From positions 1-64,000 of the forward strand of contig JAFQGI010000032.1 in the NCBI GenBank assembly GCA_017415515.1: a stretch of DNA of 64,000 nucleotides, in the 5' to 3' direction. The notes under the pieces are model-generated. The model saw only the letters and a list, made by a program, of their open reading frames with translations, had not been told where the DNA came from and did not search any database. Position numbers and translations under genes: made by a program. Shown here one piece after another: positions 60,714 to 64,000 of this stretch. Each line of letters starts with the position of its first letter. Position 1 is the first letter of the stretch. Source of the DNA: Clostridia bacterium (lineage in GTDB: Bacteria; Bacillota; Clostridia; Oscillospirales; Acutalibacteraceae).

Positions 60714-62315
60714 TTACGCCATCTCTTGCAGAAGAGCCTCCATGCGAGGCACGGTCCCTCTGGGCAGACGGCTCAAATACTGTTTTGCGTTGATAATGCC
60801 ATTGGCATACAGGTTATCCAGTGTTTCTACGGTGCGGCTTTCGCTATACGTGTCACCGCTGCCCACCTCCACACCGATGCTGAGCAGCAGGTCACGGCAC
60901 AAATTGCCGTCGAAAGGCATATACCACACACCCTCCTCCTCGGCAATCTTTAATCCGCGATTGCCATACATGGCCATCCAGAATTCCGCCCACACACGCG
61001 CCATCTCTTCAATGAAGGTGTAAAAGCGGTTCTGCATCATGGTGAGCGGCATCAAAGATGCCTCCCGCACCGCAATAATGGCGGAGGTGTTGTGAGGCTC
61101 AATATCACCCAACAGGGTGGTGCTGACTCCCGCCTGGGTCATGGTGTCACGGATCAGCCCCTGCACGTTGGCGTCCAGCTGAGCCGAAAAAGCAGGGGGA
61201 TCCACATAGCGCACCGCGTCTCGCACCTCTTCGCCACTGCCATAGACGGGGATGATCTGACCGGGATCGTTGGTGATGGGCCCCGTGACTACATCGCCGT
61301 TGACCAGCATCATGGGCATCCCCATCATCATCACCGCCCACACGCCGGCAGAGATGGTGCGATTGATCGCAATTTGGTTGGGGATCAAATAGGGGATTTC
61401 GCTCTCGCCATAGCATTGATGGCGCTTTTCTTCCCACCGGAACACTGACAAGGGGTACAGCTTTACGCCCAGGCTCCACGTCTCTCGCACTGTGACGGTG
61501 TCGCATATCTGCACCGCCTTTACGGCGGCGTTACCGTTTTCATCCCACTCTTTCCAAAAGCGAGTCAACAGCGTGGCGTGACCGTCTTCGCCGCGGATTT
61601 CCGCCCAACGACGACAGCCGTGCGCCTTAGCCAAACGCTGAATTTCGGTCACAGAGCGTCGCTGGGCAACAATCACATAGGGCTGTTGCTGCACATCCTC
61701 CACAGAAGGATCCCCCATATACACCTGCTCGATGTCCAGCACCTCCGCCGCTATGTCGCCATAAATAGGCGTGGTTTTCGCCTCGTCGGCATACAGACCG
61801 GTGCGGATGCGGTCGTCCCAATAGGTATACAGCACACCCGTACCGCTGATATAGGCGTTGCGGAGCACACGCTGTTTGAGCTCCTCCAGTTTTAGCCTTT
61901 TGGCCGTAGTGGCGAAATAGTCGGTCAACGCCGCCGCCATCGCCTGCGCCGCCGCCTCAGCGGGCAAGGCCTCGGGTTTATCTCCTTGGCGCAACGCGCT
62001 GCGATACCCTTCCACCAATTCACAAGAGGCGGCAGTCACCGGCACGCCCTCTGCCGAAAAGCGCACCGAAACCGGCTGGGCACCCACCACCGCCATCTTA
62101 TAGTCACCGATGCGCTTGATCACGTTATAGCGCACCAGTGGGCGGCTGTCGCCGCAGTTGACACCGTACCACTGATCGCCGGTGTAAAACCGCTCGTTGA
62201 TACGGGTCTGTTCATACAGGCCGCGACTGCCCAGCTGACGCTTATAGTCGGTGGCCTGTCGGTATTCCGCCTGCACCTGTTCCGGCAGGACGGCACCCTT
62301 GGATTTATTACTCAT
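60714..62315 (-). CDS. Phage portal protein
   Basis: 533 residues with portal features: N-terminal YDWYGVNCG-type region (RINERFYTGDQWYGVN), a middle domain with FRWEEKRHQCYGESEIPYL, and NTSAIIAVREASLMPLTMMQ near the end. Forms the dodecameric DNA gate of the head. 8-nt overlap with the next small gene. Confidence 0.9.
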   Translation of the reverse strand: MSNKSKGAVLPEQVQAEYRQATDYKRQLGSRGLYEQTRINERFYTGDQWYGVNCGDSRPLVRYNVIKRIGDYKMAVVGAQPVSVRFSAEGVPVTAASCELVEGYRSALRQGDKPEALPAEAAAQAMAAALTDYFATTAKRLKLEELKQRVLRNAYISGTGVLYTYWDDRIRTGLYADEAKTTPIYGDIAAEVLDIEQVYMGDPSVEDVQQQPYVIVAQRRSVTEIQRLAKAHGCRRWAEIRGEDGHATLLTRFWKEWDENGNAAVKAVQICDTVTVRETWSLGVKLYPLSVFRWEEKRHQCYGESEIPYLIPNQIAINRTISAGVWAVMMMGMPMMLVNGDVVTGPITNDPGQIIPVYGSGEEVRDAVRYVDPPAFSAQLDANVQGLIRDTMTQAGVSTTLLGDIEPHNTSAIIAVREASLMPLTMMQNRFYTFIEEMARVWAEFWMAMYGNRGLKIAEEEGVWYMPFDGNLCRDLLLSIGVEVGSGDTYSESRTVETLDNLYANGIINAKQYLSRLPRGTVPRMEALLQEMA

Positions 62316-62511
62316 TCAAGTCCTCCTTGATCTCCGGCATCACCGTGCCATCGTAGTATAAAAAATTACGGGTTTCCACCCACTCTTTGGATGGTGTGCA
62401 AACCGTCCCACCGGACTTTTCCACATCCGTGGAGTGCGGTTTCCTTGGCACAAGAAAACCCACCACCCCGCCGCACAACACACCCAACATAAACCATAGC
62501 ACCGCACTCAT
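62308..62511 (-). CDS. Small membrane-anchored phage protein
   Basis: 67 residues from MSAVLWFMLGVLCGGVVGFL, chosen because its ATG overlaps the terminase stop as ATGA and a GGGGAGG site precedes it. One N-terminal helix and a short hydrophilic tail. Function unknown. Confidence 0.7.
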   Translation of the reverse strand: MSAVLWFMLGVLCGGVVGFLVPRKPHSTDVEKSGGTVCTPSKEWVETRNFLYYDGTVMPEIKEDLNE

Positions 62512-63794
62512 CCTTTCCATCCTCCCCGCGGCAGTCCATACCGCGTCACCTTTCCCTGCTGTGCCGGTGGACGAGGCACATCCTCCATGGCATACCGCAG
62601 GGCATCCATCAGATGATTATCCTTATCGCAGGGCAGATTGCGGTAAACCCCATCCCGTCCATCCGCCTGCCACACATAGCTGCGCAATTCTGCCGCCGTG
62701 TGCACGCACCGGGGATGCACCACCAGCCGATATTCCTGCAAGCGGCTGATGCCGCTGAGCACCGAGTCCCTCCCCTTGTTTGCCGCCTGCAGGCGGCAGA
62801 TCCCCAGCCGCCGCAGGTCCTCGTTGGATTTCGGCTCCGCCGCATCCGCCCGAATCCGCTCTTTCTGATACCCCTTGGCACAGATCATCGCCGCGATGTC
62901 CTCGTTGAGCATCCGCCGCTGATAATGCTCATCATAGAGATAGATACGCTTCGCCGCCTCCTCCACCGCCGCGGCGATAAAGGCGGTGGGGTCGTTGGTG
63001 TAGCCATAGTCCAGGCCAAACACGTGCCGCAGTCCCTCTCGATGCAACTCCCCCAACGAAAATTCCTCCACCGACCAATTCTCGAACACCAGCCCCTCGC
63101 TGTGTCCCCACTCCCCCAATCCTGCCACCGCATAACGGCGGGGATTTGACTCTCGCATTCGCTCGTAGAGCGCCTTGTCGGTGCTGTCCAAAAACTCGTT
63201 GCACCGATAATCGGTGGTGATGGCATACACGTTTGGATCGGGACGGTCAAAAAAACGGCTTTTCAGCCAATGATTTTCGTCCCACGGATTAAAGGTGAGG
63301 GTGGTCTGCTTAAACAGCGGCTTTGGCAGCTCTCCCCGCGGTACCGACAGGTCCAGCTTGTCAATATCCGCCTCCAGCCCGATTTCATAGGCCTCTTCGA
63401 TCCACACCCAGCAGAGATAGCCCTTTTCCACAGTGGTGGAGGCCAACTTTTCCACGTTGTCCATCCCACGGAACAGGATCCGTTGCCCCGTAGGCGTGTA
63501 GGTCAGCTCCAAAGGCTCTTTTCCTGCCCTCCATAGGTGCTCAACCCCCAAGCGGCGTATGGCCCAGCGGAGCTGGGCATAGGTGCTGTCTGCGTGGGTG
63601 CGATGAACGGCTCGCACCACCAGCAGATTGGCGTCGGGGTATTTCATCAGGTGGTAAATATACCACAACGCGGTGGTGGAGGACTTTTTGCTGGCCTTGC
63701 CGCCTTTCACCACCCGATAGCGGCTCCGACACCGCCAAAACCCGCCGTATCCGCCGCCGATCAGGTCGGGCAGATACACGCAGCACCCCTGCAT
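62508..63794 (-). CDS. Phage terminase large subunit (PBSX family)
   Basis: 428 residues. Motor ATPase with P-loop VVKGGKASKKSSTTALW, Walker B region YLCWVWIEEAYEIG and nuclease motif VFGLDYGYTNDPTAF. Length and motifs match PBSX-type TerL. It starts 1 nt after the stop of a small upstream gene. Confidence 0.93.
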   Translation of the reverse strand: MQGCCVYLPDLIGGGYGGFWRCRSRYRVVKGGKASKKSSTTALWYIYHLMKYPDANLLVVRAVHRTHADSTYAQLRWAIRRLGVEHLWRAGKEPLELTYTPTGQRILFRGMDNVEKLASTTVEKGYLCWVWIEEAYEIGLEADIDKLDLSVPRGELPKPLFKQTTLTFNPWDENHWLKSRFFDRPDPNVYAITTDYRCNEFLDSTDKALYERMRESNPRRYAVAGLGEWGHSEGLVFENWSVEEFSLGELHREGLRHVFGLDYGYTNDPTAFIAAAVEEAAKRIYLYDEHYQRRMLNEDIAAMICAKGYQKERIRADAAEPKSNEDLRRLGICRLQAANKGRDSVLSGISRLQEYRLVVHPRCVHTAAELRSYVWQADGRDGVYRNLPCDKDNHLMDALRYAMEDVPRPPAQQGKVTRYGLPRGGWKG

Positions 63795-63795
63795 A

Positions 63796-63966
63796 TCAGT
63801 CCTCCAAATGGCGGCGCATCATGGACATGGCCTCACACAGCTCGTCCATCTCCTCTTCCAGTAACGCCACCCGCTTATCGTATACGTGGATCTCGCTGAG
63901 CAGCCGCTGATGCCGCTGCCGCAGTCGTTCCAACGATTCCTCGTATACTTTCATCAGTTCTTTCAT
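63796..63966 (-). CDS. 56-residue coiled-coil phage protein
   Basis: Sequence MKELMKVYEESLERLRQRHQ then RLLSEIHVYDKRVALLEEEM, DELCEAMSMMRRHLED. A single coiled coil. Located where a small terminase often lies but too short for a typical TerS. It starts 1 nt after the upstream stop. Confidence 0.75.
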   Translation of the reverse strand: MKELMKVYEESLERLRQRHQRLLSEIHVYDKRVALLEEEMDELCEAMSMMRRHLED

Positions 63967-63967
63967 A

Positions 63968-64000
63968 TCAGTCGGGTATGTCCTCCTCCCCCAAAAAGAT
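63968..64000 (-). CDS. Partial coding sequence at the window edge
   Basis: Last ten codons of a minus-strand gene (IFLGEEDIPD, then TGA). Identity unknown; position suggests a phage packaging gene such as TerS. Confidence 0.5.
   Translation of the reverse strand: MFLGEEDIPD

Overview
The window is a chromosomal segment of a GC-rich, endospore-forming member of the Bacillota, most likely an uncultured gut Clostridia of the Oscillospiraceae/Ruminococcaceae type. The evidence is a complete spoIIIA operon, Firmicutes-type gene order, strong AGGAGG ribosome sites, consensus TTGACA/TATAAT promoters, an anaerobe-type two-gene Fe-S assembly pair and a dockerin-bearing secreted protein. No host name can be read from the sequence itself.

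Layout. 1-255: tRNA cluster (partial Phe-like, Asp, Val) with its promoter. 290-3982: hslO, a methyltransferase, a TrpR-like regulator, tyrS and a small membrane protein. 3979-18632: a long minus-strand block ordered like the Bacillus spoIIIA-yqhY-nusB-xseAB-ispA-dxs-yqxC-argR-recN region. It has a peptidase-M22-like gene between nusB and xseA, nadK between tlyA and argR, and no accBC or folD. 18685-22076: a 40-residue Cys-rich protein, TspO, a MazF toxin without a visible antitoxin, a lipoprotein, nnrD and a small membrane protein. 22181-25762: asparaginase, an apparently inserted low-GC gene, a TIGR04076-like gene, a palindromic MITE-like repeat and an XRE/TPR regulator. 25851-32911: a mini-hairpin array, a GH78-like rhamnosidase, a RACo-like ferredoxin/ASKHA protein and a 1068-residue secreted modular protein ending in half a dockerin. 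33000-36160: a three-gene ABC-2 transporter. 36179-39945: two paralogous envelope proteins with matching Shine-Dalgarno/hairpin/start arrangements. 40004-46404: tRNA-Arg, a YetF/DUF4363 pair, a DD-carboxypeptidase, an HtrA protease and a two-component system. 46486-51952: hemW, a second hairpin array, zapA, a U32 peptidase, a REP-associated transposase and a hypothetical gene among repeats. 51961-55226: the SufB/SufC-like pair, two small membrane proteins and trmL. 55260-58721: an operon of HprK-like kinase, PqqD-like protein, S24/S26 peptidase and ABC exporter. 58736-64000: a phage packaging and head module running off the right edge.

The best candidates for undescribed biology are the HprK/PqqD/S26/ABC operon with no visible precursor or cyclase; the paired ribosome-site hairpins of the two paralogues, which keep the same shape with different stem sequences; two arrays of mini-hairpins separated by GTGATG-like spacers; REP-like palindromes inside the coding sequence of the transposase itself; and the head-only phage module. 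Housekeeping calls are secure. Functions proposed for these other systems are inference.
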